Shown here: one piece after another, positions 1 to 8,207 of the stretch
Layout of the letters: each line of letters begins with the position of its first letter
Numbering within the stretch: position 1 is the first letter of the stretch
Source of the DNA: Pontibacter litorisediminis
Lineage (GTDB): Bacteria; Bacteroidota; Bacteroidia; Cytophagales; Hymenobacteraceae
Assembly: GCF_029360645.1 (NCBI RefSeq)
Contig: NZ_JARDUA010000007.1
Span: 1-64,000, forward strand
DNA: 64,000 nucleotides
Reading direction: 5' to 3'
Translations under genes and position numbers: made by a program
The notes under the pieces: generated by a model
Seen by the model: the letters and a program-made list of their open reading frames with translations, nothing else
Database searches by the model: none
What the model was told of the DNA's origin: nothing

Positions 1-59
1 AACTCCTCCAGGAACTGGCGCTTGATCTTCTCCAGATCCAGCTCGTTTCTCTCTTCCAT
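1..59 (-). CDS. 5' fragment of an unidentified gene
   Basis: An ATG at 59-57 on the minus strand opens a frame that stays open to the window edge, giving 19 codons beginning MEERNELDLEKIK. The fragment is charged, with no signal peptide. It is too short to identify. I support it only because the frame is open, starts with ATG and faces away from a non-coding region. The rest lies outside the window. Confidence 0.4.
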   Translation of the reverse strand, partial: MEERNELDLEKIKRQFLEE

Positions 60-116
60 GTTGACTGTGTTAAAGGTAATACTGCTAATCCTTTGACACA
101 GTTTATTTTACAGCCT

Positions 117-405
117 CGCTTGTGCCGCTATTAGCCACTGCTTTCTGCAGCTTGAGGCAAGCTATTCTTGCTAGCTACTGCTGATCCATAGCCTTAAAAT
201 CAACTTGTTTCATAGTATGCTTTCTGCTCTCCAGCCCGAGAGGGCTCTCCTGGGGGTAGGGGCCCTCGATAAGGGCATCGCGCTGTCTGCATTTCCTTTG
301 CAGTCGCAATGCCTTCGGCACCGGAAATCTAGAAGGCGCTCAACCCAAGGACTGGGTATCATTTCGGTAGCAGCCGCTAACGGAGCTGGAACAGAATTCC
401 CCTCC
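117..405 (+). repeat. Interspersed ~290 bp repeat, copy A
   Basis: This stretch matches 3338-3618 (same strand) and 53050-53357 (opposite strand). Shared blocks in order: CGCTTGTGCCGCTATTAGCC, AAGCTAT, CCCGAGAGGGCT, GGGCATCGCGCTGTCT, GCAATGCC, CCGGAAATCTAGAAGGCGCT, then CAACCCAA and GACTGGG. Copies differ by substitutions and by short indels that are not all multiples of three, so it is probably non-coding. Copy A and copy C share a GGGGGTAGGGGCCCTCGATAA block that copy B lacks. Function unknown: a MITE-like element or a structured RNA are possible. Confidence 0.8.
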
Positions 406-525
406 TTAAACAAGGAGTGGTAGGGGTAGTTGGACCCGGTGCTGCAACCCAGTTATTCAAACAATTCTATGATGAAGCGTGGTGAGCCTGGCCGCCGCCG
501 GGTGTGGCTGGACCCACACAAAAGC

Positions 526-567
526 AAAACCGGCGCCGAGGATGCCCCGGCGCCGGTTTTTATACTT
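526..567 (-). terminator. Terminator after the S46 peptidase gene
   Basis: A GC-rich hairpin with AAAACCGGCGCCG and CGGCGCCGGTTTT arms and a short loop, with T/A runs on both sides so it could work in both directions. It lies 16 bp beyond the stop codon of the minus-strand peptidase. TATACTT follows at 561-567. Confidence 0.8.
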
Positions 568-582
568 TAGAAAAGCACTTAA

Positions 583-2913
583 TTAGTCTTTCACCTGAAG
601 TTTTACCCTCACGTCGCCTTTCTTCTTGTTGATCTTGAACTCGTCTTTGCCTTGCTGCAGGTTCTGCTTGGCTTCTTCCACAACCGCATTCAACAACTCG
701 GCCTGTGGTGTGGCTGCGGTGGCTTTTGCTTCAGCGGCATCGCCGGCACCCGGGCTATCGCTGTTCACAATCGTCATCTCGCTGATCAGGTTTGAGGCAC
801 CAGCATACTTGTCGATAATGAACAGCACGTAGCGAGAGTCCACGTTGATACAACGCTTGTAATCCGGGTCATACACCAGGTCGCCGGTCATGGCTTCCCA
901 GTTGCCGTCGAAGGCCAGGCCGATCAGTTCACCTTTGCCGTTGATGACAGGGGAACCGGAGTTACCACCGGTAATATCGTTATCGGTGATGAAGTTTACC
1001 ACCAGCTCGCCCTTATCGTTAGCGTAGCGGCCGTAGTCTTTCGCTTCGTAGAGCTGCTTCAGCTTGGATGGCACAACGAACTCCTCGTTGTTCGGGTCCT
1101 CCTTCGCCATCAGGCCTTCCATGGTAGTATAGTAGTTATACAGCACGCCATCCTGTGGGCTATAGTCTTTAACAGAGCCGTAGCTCAAACGGATGGTGGA
1201 GTTGGCGTCCGGATAGTATACTTTGTCCGGGTTCATCAGGCGCAGGCCAGCCACATACAGGCGGTTCGCTTTGGCAAGTTTCGCCTCACTCTCCTGCAGT
1301 TTAGGCGCAATGTTGGTTCTGTAGTTATCGATGATCGCGTTCACGATCTGGAAGGCCGGATCGTTCTCCAGTGCCTTCTGCGTCGGGTTCTTCAGGAAGC
1401 TGTTCAGCTTCTGCTGGTTCACCACCATCGAGTTGCTGTACACGTAGTCGGCCAGTTTATCGAAGTTGCCGTTGTACTTCTTTACCATTGCCTTAAACGC
1501 CTCTGGCTGCTGGTCTTTGGCAATGTCCTCGTGGTAGGACTTCATCATGGCGGCAAACACTTTCTTGTCGGCTGGCAGGTGGTAATCCTTAAAGAAGGCG
1601 TCTACGCGTGGCTGCAGGTCCTCCGCGGCTTTCTTGGCCGCAGCAGCGTTGCCCGACTTCAGCGCGTTGTAAACCGGCGTCAGACGGTAAGCCATCAGCA
1701 GCGACTCAGTGCCCAGCACAGCCTCGTTCAGGTATACAGAGCCCAGGTTGTACTTCTCGATCGTGGCATAGGCATCAGCGATCTCGTTCAGCACGTTGCC
1801 GTACGTGGCCTTGCGCTCAGCGTCGGCGTTAGCCCAGGCCTGGAACTTGTCTTCGTCCACAATCTTGCCCTCTACAGTGCGCATACGCTTGATACCTTCG
1901 TTCTGGCCGATAGAGTATTTGTAGTAGTTGGAAGTAGAGGCATACTTAGAAGCATACTTGATGCGGGTAGCATCGGCTTTGTCCATCTCCTCTTTCCAGA
2001 TACCCAACTTCTTTTCGCGCAGCTTGATGCGAGACTTGTTCAACTGATTTACTTCCAGTTTCAGGCCATGCGAAGTCATGAAGCGCTTGGTACGGCCCGG
2101 GAAGCCGAACACCATCGAGAAATCGCCGGGCTCTTTGTTGCCGATGTTGATAGGCAGGTGATGCGCCGGCTTGTAAGGCACATTCTCTTTGCTATACTCC
2201 GCCGGAGATCCGTCCGGGGCCATGTACACGCGGAACATAGAAAAGTCGCCGGTGTGGCGCGGCCACATCCAGTTGTCGGTGTCGCCGCCGTACTTACCGA
2301 TTGATGATGGCGGGGCACCTACCAGGCGCACATCGGTGTAGCGGTTGTACACGAACAGGTAGAACTCGTTGCCGTTGAAGAAGTCGCGCACGTAAGTTAC
2401 GTACTTGCCGTTCTCAGAGGCCTCCTTGGCGATAGCCTGCATGCGCTGAGCCACCAGCTGGGCACGCTGCTCTTCCGGCGTGTTGTTGTCGATACCTTCC
2501 AGCACCTTGCCTGTCACGTCATCCATGTAGTGCAGGATGTCCACGAACAGGCCTTCGTTTGGCAGCTCCTGGTCTTTAGAGGTAGCCCAGAAACCGTTGG
2601 TCAGGTAGTCGTTCTCTGGGGTGGAGTGCGACTGGATCTGGCCGTAACCGCAGTGGTGGTTGGTCAGCAGCAGGCCTTCCGGCGAAATGAATTCACCAGT
2701 ACAGAAACCACCGAACTGCACGATGGCGTCTTTCAGACTTGAGTTGTTGACAGAGTAGATCTCCTCAGCCGTTAGCTGAAGCCCCTGCTTCTGCATATCC
2801 GTGTGGTTCAGACGCTTGATGAGCATCGGCAGCCACATACCTTCGTCTGCCCTGGCCGCGAACGGCATGCTCAGCGAGACTAAAAGTAAGAGTGAAAGGA
2901 TTCTTTTTAACAT
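583..2913 (-). CDS. S46 family dipeptidyl-peptidase, DPP7-like
   Basis: Secreted or periplasmic serine exopeptidase that would release dipeptides from oligopeptides. The 776-residue product starts with a signal peptide (hydrophobic core about 4-20, ending AARADEG). The trypsin-like core shows the catalytic His in NHHCGY (about 86-87) and the catalytic Ser in GGNSGSPV (about 652), both standard for S46. After the Ser comes AFDGNWEA: the glycine is typical of DPP7 (hydrophobic P1), whereas DPP11 has arginine there; this specificity is inferred. Residues after about 715 form an Ala/Glu/Lys-rich tail (GDAAEAKATAATPQ...) that I believe most family members lack. It stands alone, with a terminator just downstream and a TAAATTTG -7 element upstream. 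Confidence 0.93.
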   Translation of the reverse strand: MLKRILSLLLLVSLSMPFAARADEGMWLPMLIKRLNHTDMQKQGLQLTAEEIYSVNNSSLKDAIVQFGGFCTGEFISPEGLLLTNHHCGYGQIQSHSTPENDYLTNGFWATSKDQELPNEGLFVDILHYMDDVTGKVLEGIDNNTPEEQRAQLVAQRMQAIAKEASENGKYVTYVRDFFNGNEFYLFVYNRYTDVRLVGAPPSSIGKYGGDTDNWMWPRHTGDFSMFRVYMAPDGSPAEYSKENVPYKPAHHLPINIGNKEPGDFSMVFGFPGRTKRFMTSHGLKLEVNQLNKSRIKLREKKLGIWKEEMDKADATRIKYASKYASTSNYYKYSIGQNEGIKRMRTVEGKIVDEDKFQAWANADAERKATYGNVLNEIADAYATIEKYNLGSVYLNEAVLGTESLLMAYRLTPVYNALKSGNAAAAKKAAEDLQPRVDAFFKDYHLPADKKVFAAMMKSYHEDIAKDQQPEAFKAMVKKYNGNFDKLADYVYSNSMVVNQQKLNSFLKNPTQKALENDPAFQIVNAIIDNYRTNIAPKLQESEAKLAKANRLYVAGLRLMNPDKVYYPDANSTIRLSYGSVKDYSPQDGVLYNYYTTMEGLMAKEDPNNEEFVVPSKLKQLYEAKDYGRYANDKGELVVNFITDNDITGGNSGSPVINGKGELIGLAFDGNWEAMTGDLVYDPDYKRCINVDSRYVLFIIDKYAGASNLISEMTIVNSDSPGAGDAAEAKATAATPQAELLNAVVEEAKQNLQQGKDEFKINKKKGDVRVKLQVKD

Positions 2914-2943
2914 GGAAATATGTTTAGATTAGTTAAACTGTGG

Positions 2944-2951
2944 CAAATTTA
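2944..2951 (-). promoter_or_regulatory. Bacteroidota -7 element for the S46 peptidase
   Basis: TAAATTTG on the minus strand, matching TAnnTTTG, lies 30 bp upstream of the ATG. No clear TTG -33 element is seen at the expected distance. Confidence 0.5.
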
Positions 2952-2995
2952 CTAAAAAGTGCCACCTTTTGCCTACTTGTTACAAAAACCAAACC

Positions 2996-3217
2996 ATGAC
3001 CTGGATAATAAAGAAACTGGTGCTGGGCGTGGTGTGGGTGTATCAGCACATGATCTCGCCGCTCACGCCTGCTGCCTGCCGCTACACCCCCACCTGCTCG
3101 CAGTATGCGGTGGAGGCGGTGAACAAGTATGGCCCGTTTAAAGGTGGATGGATGGCACTGAAGCGCATTGGCCGTTGCCATCCGTGGGGTGGGAGTGGGT
3201 ATGATCCGGTGAAGTAA
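2996..3217 (+). CDS. yidD: Membrane protein insertion efficiency factor YidD
   Basis: Small protein of 73 residues that helps YidC-dependent insertion at the inner membrane. The signature is clear: an amphipathic N-terminus ([17 protein letters not shown]), then [19 protein letters not shown] with the conserved cysteines, then KYGPFKGGW and [15 protein letters not shown] chose the ATG at 2996; an in-frame ATG at 2969 would add nine residues not typical of the family. It is divergent from the peptidase gene, and the two share a 82 bp intergenic stretch. Confidence 0.93.
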   Translation: MTWIIKKLVLGVVWVYQHMISPLTPAACRYTPTCSQYAVEAVNKYGPFKGGWMALKRIGRCHPWGGSGYDPVK

Positions 3218-3789
3218 GGGGACTGTTGTATAATGGCGCAAGTCTTCAGACGTGTGACTTACTAATGATGTTGAGTCTCTAACTCAATTAATTTGAAAAG
3301 GCACAACTTATACTTGGGCTATACTTCATAATTTCTCTGGCGCAAGCGTCCGCTTGTGCCGCTATTAGCCGCGGCTTCCCGCAATCTGAGCCAAGCTATC
3401 TTTTCTAGCTGCCGCTGATCCTCTAGTTCCCACACACCTATCGTTTCATCTCTTGCTTTGGTGCTCTCTAGCCCGAGAGGGCTCGTCTTCGGGCATCGCG
3501 CTGTCTACATTTCCTTTGCTCCTGACGTCGCAATGCCTTCGGCACCGGAAATCTAGAAGGCGCTCAACCCAAAGACTGGGTTCTAGTCCGATAGCCACCG
3601 CCTTTGCTATGGACTAAGTGTAAGGGGCAGGGGGAGTTCGAACCGGTAGTGGAAAATTACCTTCTTGTTCATCCTACTCATCGCCCGATAAGTATAAATT
3701 ATCCTAAGGTTCGTATAAAACAGGGCCGTTCTATTGGGTTTAAGACTGGTTTTAGGCATATTTAGGAAACGATATACTTACTCCTGCCT
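3218..3789. other. Intergenic region with repeat copy B
   Basis: About 570 bp. Repeat copy B fills 3338-3618. AAGTATA/TATACTT occurs at 3309, 3320, 3690 and 3773, the last one 11 bp before the next start codon. No gene is supported. Confidence 0.7.
3338..3618 (+). repeat. Interspersed ~290 bp repeat, copy B
   Basis: Same element as copies A and C. It opens with a near-perfect palindrome, GGCGCAAGCG-TC-CGCTTGTGCC (3339-3360), continues with GCTATTAGCC, AAGCTATC, CCCGAGAGGGCTCGTCTT, and ends after the CCGGAAATCTAGAAGGCGCT and GACTGGG blocks. Relative to A and C it lacks about 20 bp after CGTCTT and has a 6 bp insertion before GCAATGCC, which disturbs any shared reading frame. Confidence 0.8.
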
Positions 3790-5265
3790 ATGCTGCTAAC
3801 CTTACTTACCCACCAGTGGAAAGCCGATCTGCGCTCCTCTGTATTTCAGAAAAGTCTGGCGCTCAATATTATCATGGGGCTGCTGATCCTGTACTTCGGC
3901 AGCATCTTCCTGTTCCTGGGCTTCAACATCGATGATATCCTGCTGAAAGTGTTCCCGAGCCAGGACCCGGTGGCGGTGTTCAGCGGCGGTATGCTTTATT
4001 ATTTTCTGGTGGACCTGTTCTTCCGGTTCATGCTGCAGGAGTTGCCCGTGCTGGCTGTGCAGCCTTACCTGCACCTGCCGATAGGTAAAAACAAGCTGGT
4101 GCACTTTGTGCTGGTTAAGTCTGTTTTTAGCTTCCTGAACGTGCTGCCGCTGCTGTTTATGGTGCCCTTCATGGTGTCGGCAGTGGTGCCGGCTCATGGC
4201 CTGGGTGTAGCCTTGGTGTGGCTGCTGGCGCTGGTGGCGCTTACGCTGTTCAACAACTTTGTGCTGCTGTACTTTAAGCGGCAGCTGGCTTCTAAGCCGC
4301 TGTACACGCTGGCCTTCGGCGTGGTGGTTTCGGGGCTGATGCTGCTCGATTACTTTGAATTGCTCTCGCTAAATGTGGCCTCCAGGGCGGCGTTTGGGCA
4401 GTTGCTGCAGCAGCCCTGGCTGGTAGCGGTGCCCCTGCTGCTGCTGGCTGTAGCTTATACTTTTAATTTCCGCTTCCTGAAGGAGAGCATGTACCCTGAG
4501 GAACTGCAGGTGCGTAAGGCGACGCAGGTATCGGGCAGCAACATTGCCTTCCTGAGCCGCTTCGGCGAGACCGGCAAGCTGATAGAGCTGGAACTGAAGC
4601 TGATCTGGCGCAACAAACGCCCGAAGTCTACGCTGATGATGTCTGCCTTCATACTTTTCTACGGCATGATCTTCTATAAGGAGCCTTACATAGACGGTTT
4701 TGCCATGCTCATTTTTGCAGGTTTGATGATGATTGGCATGGCCATGTTTAGCTACGGACAGTTTGTGCCGGGCTGGCAAAGTGCGCATTTCGATGCCCTG
4801 CTCACGCAGCGCATTTCGCCGTACCAGTTCCTGAAAGCCAAATATTGGATGTTTGTGTCGGTAACGCTGCTCACTTACCTTATCACGCTGCCCTACGGCC
4901 TGCTCGGCTATAAGATCATCCTCATCAACACAGCGGCGCTGCTCTACAACATTGGGGTGAATGTGTTTGTCATCTTTTATTTCTCTGCCTACAACACCGC
5001 CCGCCTGGACCTGAGCCGTGGCACAACCTTCAACTGGCAGGGCGTGGGGGCATCTAAGTTTGTGATGATGCTGCCGCTCATCATTGTGCCGCTGCTCATT
5101 TACCTGCCCTTCGGGTTGATAGAGGCCCCTTACGTGGGTCTGGCAACCATAGGAGGCCTGGGTTTGCTGGGCCTGATCTTCCAGAAGCAACTGCTGCAGT
5201 GGTCGGCTCTGTGGTTTGTGAAGCACAAGTATAAACTGGCCACGGGTTTCCGCCAGTCTGAATAA
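3790..5265 (+). CDS. DUF5687 family membrane protein, probable ABC transporter permease
   Basis: A polytopic inner-membrane protein of 491 residues with about 10-12 hydrophobic segments (for example 24-46, 110-135, 145-165, 170-190, 205-225, 280-330). The N-terminus, LLTLLTHQWKADLRSS, and the layout match the Bacteroidota DUF5687 family as I know it. Its ABC ATPase partner starts 20 bp downstream, so it is most likely the permease half of an exporter; the substrate cannot be read from sequence. TATACTT lies just upstream at 3773. Confidence 0.85.
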   Translation: MLLTLLTHQWKADLRSSVFQKSLALNIIMGLLILYFGSIFLFLGFNIDDILLKVFPSQDPVAVFSGGMLYYFLVDLFFRFMLQELPVLAVQPYLHLPIGKNKLVHFVLVKSVFSFLNVLPLLFMVPFMVSAVVPAHGLGVALVWLLALVALTLFNNFVLLYFKRQLASKPLYTLAFGVVVSGLMLLDYFELLSLNVASRAAFGQLLQQPWLVAVPLLLLAVAYTFNFRFLKESMYPEELQVRKATQVSGSNIAFLSRFGETGKLIELELKLIWRNKRPKSTLMMSAFILFYGMIFYKEPYIDGFAMLIFAGLMMIGMAMFSYGQFVPGWQSAHFDALLTQRISPYQFLKAKYWMFVSVTLLTYLITLPYGLLGYKIILINTAALLYNIGVNVFVIFYFSAYNTARLDLSRGTTFNWQGVGASKFVMMLPLIIVPLLIYLPFGLIEAPYVGLATIGGLGLLGLIFQKQLLQWSALWFVKHKYKLATGFRQSE

Positions 5266-5285
5266 GAACGTTAAAAGTAAAAGAT

Positions 5286-5981
5286 ATGCTAACGATAAAG
5301 GATTTACAGAAAGTATACAACGGCACGGTAGTAGTCAACATACCAGAGCTGGCGATACATGCCGGCGAGGCGATTGGCTTGGTGGGCAACAACGGTGCCG
5401 GTAAAACAACGCTGTTCCGCCTGATATTGGACCTGATCCGGCCTAGCAAGGGCGAGGTGTTCTCCAAAGGCATTAACGTGGCGCAGCAGGAGGACTGGAA
5501 AACATACACTGGCTCTCACCTGGACGAGGGCTTCCTGATCGACTACCTCACGGCAGAAGAGTATTTCAAGTTCATCGCCGACCTGCACGGCCTCTCCGAC
5601 GGTGACATCACCGAGCGCCTGCTGCCGTTCATGGACCTGTTTAACGGGGAGGTGCTGAACCAGCGCAAGTACATCCGCGACTTCTCGAAGGGGAACCAGA
5701 AGAAGATCGGTATTGCCGCCGCCGCCCTCTCCAACCCGGAGCTGCTGATCCTGGACGAGCCTTTCGCCAACCTCGACCCCAGCTCCCAGATCCGCCTGAA
5801 GAACCTGCTGCGCACCTTGCGCGAGCAAAAGCGCATGACCATGCTCATCTCCAGCCACGACCTGAGCCACGTCATCGAAGTATGCGAGCGCATTATGATC
5901 CTGGAGAAAGGCCAGCTGGTGCAGGACATGCAGACAAACGAAAACACGCTGCGTGAGCTGGAGACTTACTTTACCGTATAG
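5286..5981 (+). CDS. ABC transporter ATP-binding protein
   Basis: Cytoplasmic ATPase subunit of 231 residues. Walker A is GNNGAGKTT (34-42), the signature is FSKGNQ (133-138; S-K-G-N in place of the classic LSGGQ), Walker B is LLILDEP (153-159) and the H-loop is SSHD with His191. It begins 20 bp after the DUF5687 gene and likely forms an operon and a complex with it. A strong terminator follows. Confidence 0.92.
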   Translation: MLTIKDLQKVYNGTVVVNIPELAIHAGEAIGLVGNNGAGKTTLFRLILDLIRPSKGEVFSKGINVAQQEDWKTYTGSHLDEGFLIDYLTAEEYFKFIADLHGLSDGDITERLLPFMDLFNGEVLNQRKYIRDFSKGNQKKIGIAAAALSNPELLILDEPFANLDPSSQIRLKNLLRTLREQKRMTMLISSHDLSHVIEVCERIMILEKGQLVQDMQTNENTLRELETYFTV

Positions 5982-6007
5982 TTACAGCTGCTTTTATACT
6001 TCATACA

Positions 6008-6048
6008 AGAGCCGGTGCGGGACCGAAACCTGCACCGGCTCTTGTTTT
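6008..6048 (+). terminator. Terminator after the DUF5687/ABC operon
   Basis: Stem AGAGCCGGTGC / GCACCGGCTCT with a 13-base loop, followed by TGTTTTTA. TATACTT follows directly at 6049 and another precedes at 5995. Confidence 0.85.
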
Positions 6049-6090
6049 TATACTTTGGATAGAAGCGGTCTCGGCTGTAAGTACACATGG

Positions 6091-6340
6091 CGCGAGCGTC
6101 CTTGCCTTATCCTGTTCCATAACTTTTCTGAAAAAAGCCCTTGTTTAGAAGAATTGTCCCCTTGAGGGGACCACAGGGGTGTAAAGCTATGGAACATGCT
6201 GCTATTTGTGGTAAACAACTGGTGCACCCTCAGGTGTAAACACCCCTATAATTCCCTCAAGGGGATAGTTCTGTCACTGTAAGGCCTAAAAGGGCCAAAA
6301 CTGAAAAAGTTGCGGAACAGGATAAGGCGTCCGCTTGTGG
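6091..6340. repeat. Large imperfect inverted repeat (fold-back)
   Basis: The left arm (about 6091-6182) and the reverse complement of the right arm (about 6237-6340) share CCTTATCCTGTTCC, AACTTTT, GCCCTT, TCCCCTTGAGGG and AGGGGTGT in the same order. The arms are about 85-100 bp around a spacer of about 55 bp. The outer ends carry the GCGTCC/CGCTTGTG sequence also seen at the edge of the ~290 bp repeat. It sits between convergent genes and contains no coding frame I trust. It may be a MITE-like element or a stable RNA fold. Confidence 0.75.
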
Positions 6341-6455
6341 CCAGCTATGTGCTGGACCTCCGCCCTATTGGGAAAAGCATCTGCATCATAGAAGGGCTAC
6401 AGTTTTGCAAACTCGCGCGAGGTGTAACAATTTCACTAAGGAATCAAAGCCTAAC

Positions 6456-7028
6456 CTATGCGTTGGCATCCTCTTTCAGATGCCTGATGACCCGGCAAGG
6501 GTTACCTGCGGCAAACACTCCGTCCGGAATATCACGCGTCACCACACTGCCTGCCCCGATAACCGAGCGATGGCCTATACTTACGCCGGGGCAAACGACC
6601 ACGCTGCCGCCCACCCACACATCCTCGCCAATGGAAATGGGTTTGGCATACTCCAGTCCCGAGGCCCGTTCCACATGGTTAATGGGATGGGTGGCAGTAT
6701 AAATTTGCACGTTAGGCCCAAACAAGGTTCTGCTGCCGATGGTTACCTGCGCCACATCCAGCACTACGCAGTTGAAGTTGAAGAACACTTTCTCGCCAAT
6801 TACCATATTATAGCCATAGTCGCAGTAGAAAGGCGGCTGCAGCCACAGCCCATCGCCAGCGTTCGGAATCAGTTCTTTCAGGACGCGGCCCCGTTCTTCC
6901 ACCTCGTCTTCCCGGCTGTCGTTCAGCTGTTTTAACAGTAACCTGCACCGCAGCCTGTCATCTGATAGTTCCTGGTCCAGCGCGTTGTACAGCTCACCGG
7001 CAAGCATTTTCTCTTTTTCGGTTTTCAT
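6456..7028 (-). CDS. Maltose/galactoside O-acetyltransferase family protein
   Basis: Acetyl-CoA-dependent sugar O-acetyltransferase of the LacA/Maa type, 190 residues with the ATG at 7028. An upstream in-frame ATG would run into the inverted repeat at 7065-7134 and add residues not seen in the family. The N-terminal Mac helix (EKEKMLAGELYNALDQEL) is followed by left-handed beta-helix hexapeptides (VTIGSRTLFGPNVQIYT, ISIGEDVWVGGSVVVCPGVSIG). The catalytic His is in TATHPINH, and the C-terminal GNPCRVIR is typical. The acceptor sugar is unknown. Confidence 0.9.
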   Translation of the reverse strand: MKTEKEKMLAGELYNALDQELSDDRLRCRLLLKQLNDSREDEVEERGRVLKELIPNAGDGLWLQPPFYCDYGYNMVIGEKVFFNFNCVVLDVAQVTIGSRTLFGPNVQIYTATHPINHVERASGLEYAKPISIGEDVWVGGSVVVCPGVSIGHRSVIGAGSVVTRDIPDGVFAAGNPCRVIRHLKEDANA

Positions 7029-7064
7029 GGGAGGGGGATGAATGAGGTTTACACTCTTACGTTG

Positions 7065-7134
7065 GCTGGTGCGAGCTTGTAGCTCGCATCTTTTTACAAA
7101 TATGTTGGAGTACGAGCTACAAGCTCGCACTAGC
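7065..7134. repeat. 22 bp inverted repeat
   Basis: Arms 7065-7086 and 7113-7134 are inverted copies with one mismatch, centred on GCGAGCTTGTAGCTCG, around a 26 bp spacer. It lies 11 bp past the 3' end of the AlbA_2 gene and upstream of the acetyltransferase start. It could end the first transcript (there is no T-run) or be a REP-like element. Confidence 0.85.
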
Positions 7135-7145
7135 GGAGGGAGTTA

Positions 7146-8144
7146 TCATATGTGAAACTCAACTTCTTTAACTAAGCATCCATCAATGAAATTATCGCTT
7201 CTTAAAATTACTTCAGCTTTGATGATTTTAGGTTTATCCTCTTCTGACGAGAAAATTGCTAAAAGCTGCTCGTCAAAAATTCTCTTCTCTTTCGACCTTT
7301 GAGGTAACGCTACAGCTGTTTTATTATGCCTTAGCCTATTTCTTATAACAGTTAAGGAACCTTCATGATCATCAAAGCTAACATAGAGATTTGAAATAAC
7401 TGGATGATACATTACCCCACCAAAGCCATTATAGCTGTTATTTCTGATCTCACGTGTCAAATCTGTCTGGCTAATTAATAAGCCTGTATGTGGCCTAAAT
7501 ACTTTCATTTCGATATCAAACTCTATAGATTGGTTTGAAAGATTTTCAATATCTAGATCTAAATATCTAACATCAAAATTTGTTAGCTCTTGATTCTCAG
7601 GAATACCAAAACAAGTAGTTATTTCTAAATCCTCTTTTCTGTCTTTTGCTTTATACTTAGAAGCGTATATTCTATCGAAATCACTTCTGTCAAGCTTCTT
7701 TGTAGAAGTGCCAATTCGTGTAAATCCATCACCAGCTCTATACTCTATTTCCTGATTGATAGGATTCTTTAAGTCTTTTTTAAATAAATAGGGCCTATTT
7801 CTATTATCAAATATTCGAAAGTAAGCCAACTTACATCCTTCATAGTCAAAGGTTTTGTACTCAAAGTTAATTTCCGGCTCAATGTTTTTATTAACTAACT
7901 CCTGATACTTAGACTCATCTACTAGGTTTTCAATGCTTATAAATCTATCTGCTAAACCACCCTTTTCAACAACTCCCACAATTATGTACTTGTCACTATC
8001 TGAAAGATGGTTTGCAAATGCACTAATGTCTTTTAATAACTCGTTTTTCTTATAGGCTTTACCAAGTGGATATTGTTCTTGCTTAAAGTCAAGAATGGTG
8101 CTTTCTGACTCATGTAAAAGTATTTCAGACAGTTTATTAATCAT
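7146..8144 (-). CDS. AlbA_2 (Schlafen-type) domain protein, AT-rich
   Basis: A 332-residue protein. The N-terminal ~165 residues fit the AlbA_2/Schlafen nucleic-acid or nucleotide-binding fold: ESTILDFKQEQ, then ELLKDISAFANHLSDSDKYIIVGVVEKGG, and later EYRAGDGFTRIGTSTKKL. The C-terminal half is not recognised. Two sampled lines of the gene are 27 and 32 percent GC while a line of the next gene is 55 percent, and codon use is A/T-rich, so I infer recent acquisition. Relatives occur in regulators and in some defence loci; no partner gene is present here, so a defence role is only a possibility. It is flanked on one side by an inverted repeat. Confidence 0.8.
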   Translation of the reverse strand: MINKLSEILLHESESTILDFKQEQYPLGKAYKKNELLKDISAFANHLSDSDKYIIVGVVEKGGLADRFISIENLVDESKYQELVNKNIEPEINFEYKTFDYEGCKLAYFRIFDNRNRPYLFKKDLKNPINQEIEYRAGDGFTRIGTSTKKLDRSDFDRIYASKYKAKDRKEDLEITTCFGIPENQELTNFDVRYLDLDIENLSNQSIEFDIEMKVFRPHTGLLISQTDLTREIRNNSYNGFGGVMYHPVISNLYVSFDDHEGSLTVIRNRLRHNKTAVALPQRSKEKRIFDEQLLAIFSSEEDKPKIIKAEVILRSDNFIDGCLVKEVEFHI

Positions 8145-8207
8145 ATTTAAATGTTTATTAGCATTTTATGATAGTAGAGGAGTAACTGATAAATTCAATG
8201 AAATCTG

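Larger units (their letters stand above)
60..582. other. Intergenic region with repeat copy A and a terminator
   Basis: About 520 bp without a supported gene. It holds interspersed repeat copy A (117-405), a short inverted repeat near 401-417 and a terminator hairpin at 526-562. Short frames here run through the repeat in both directions and look accidental. Confidence 0.7.

Noticed and set aside
205..423. 72-codon frame in repeat copy A and a similar 68-codon frame in copy C
   Set aside because: They share a peptide (LDKGIALS.FPL...HRKSRRRSTQ.LG), but copy B breaks the frame by indels that are not multiples of three. More likely a non-coding repeat.
1531..2304. 257-codon plus-strand frame inside the peptidase gene
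   Set aside because: Antisense shadow of a well-supported S46 gene; no family motif; codon pattern follows the opposite strand.
4369..5226. 285-codon minus-strand frame opposite the DUF5687 gene
   Set aside because: Gln/His-rich shadow of a membrane protein gene.
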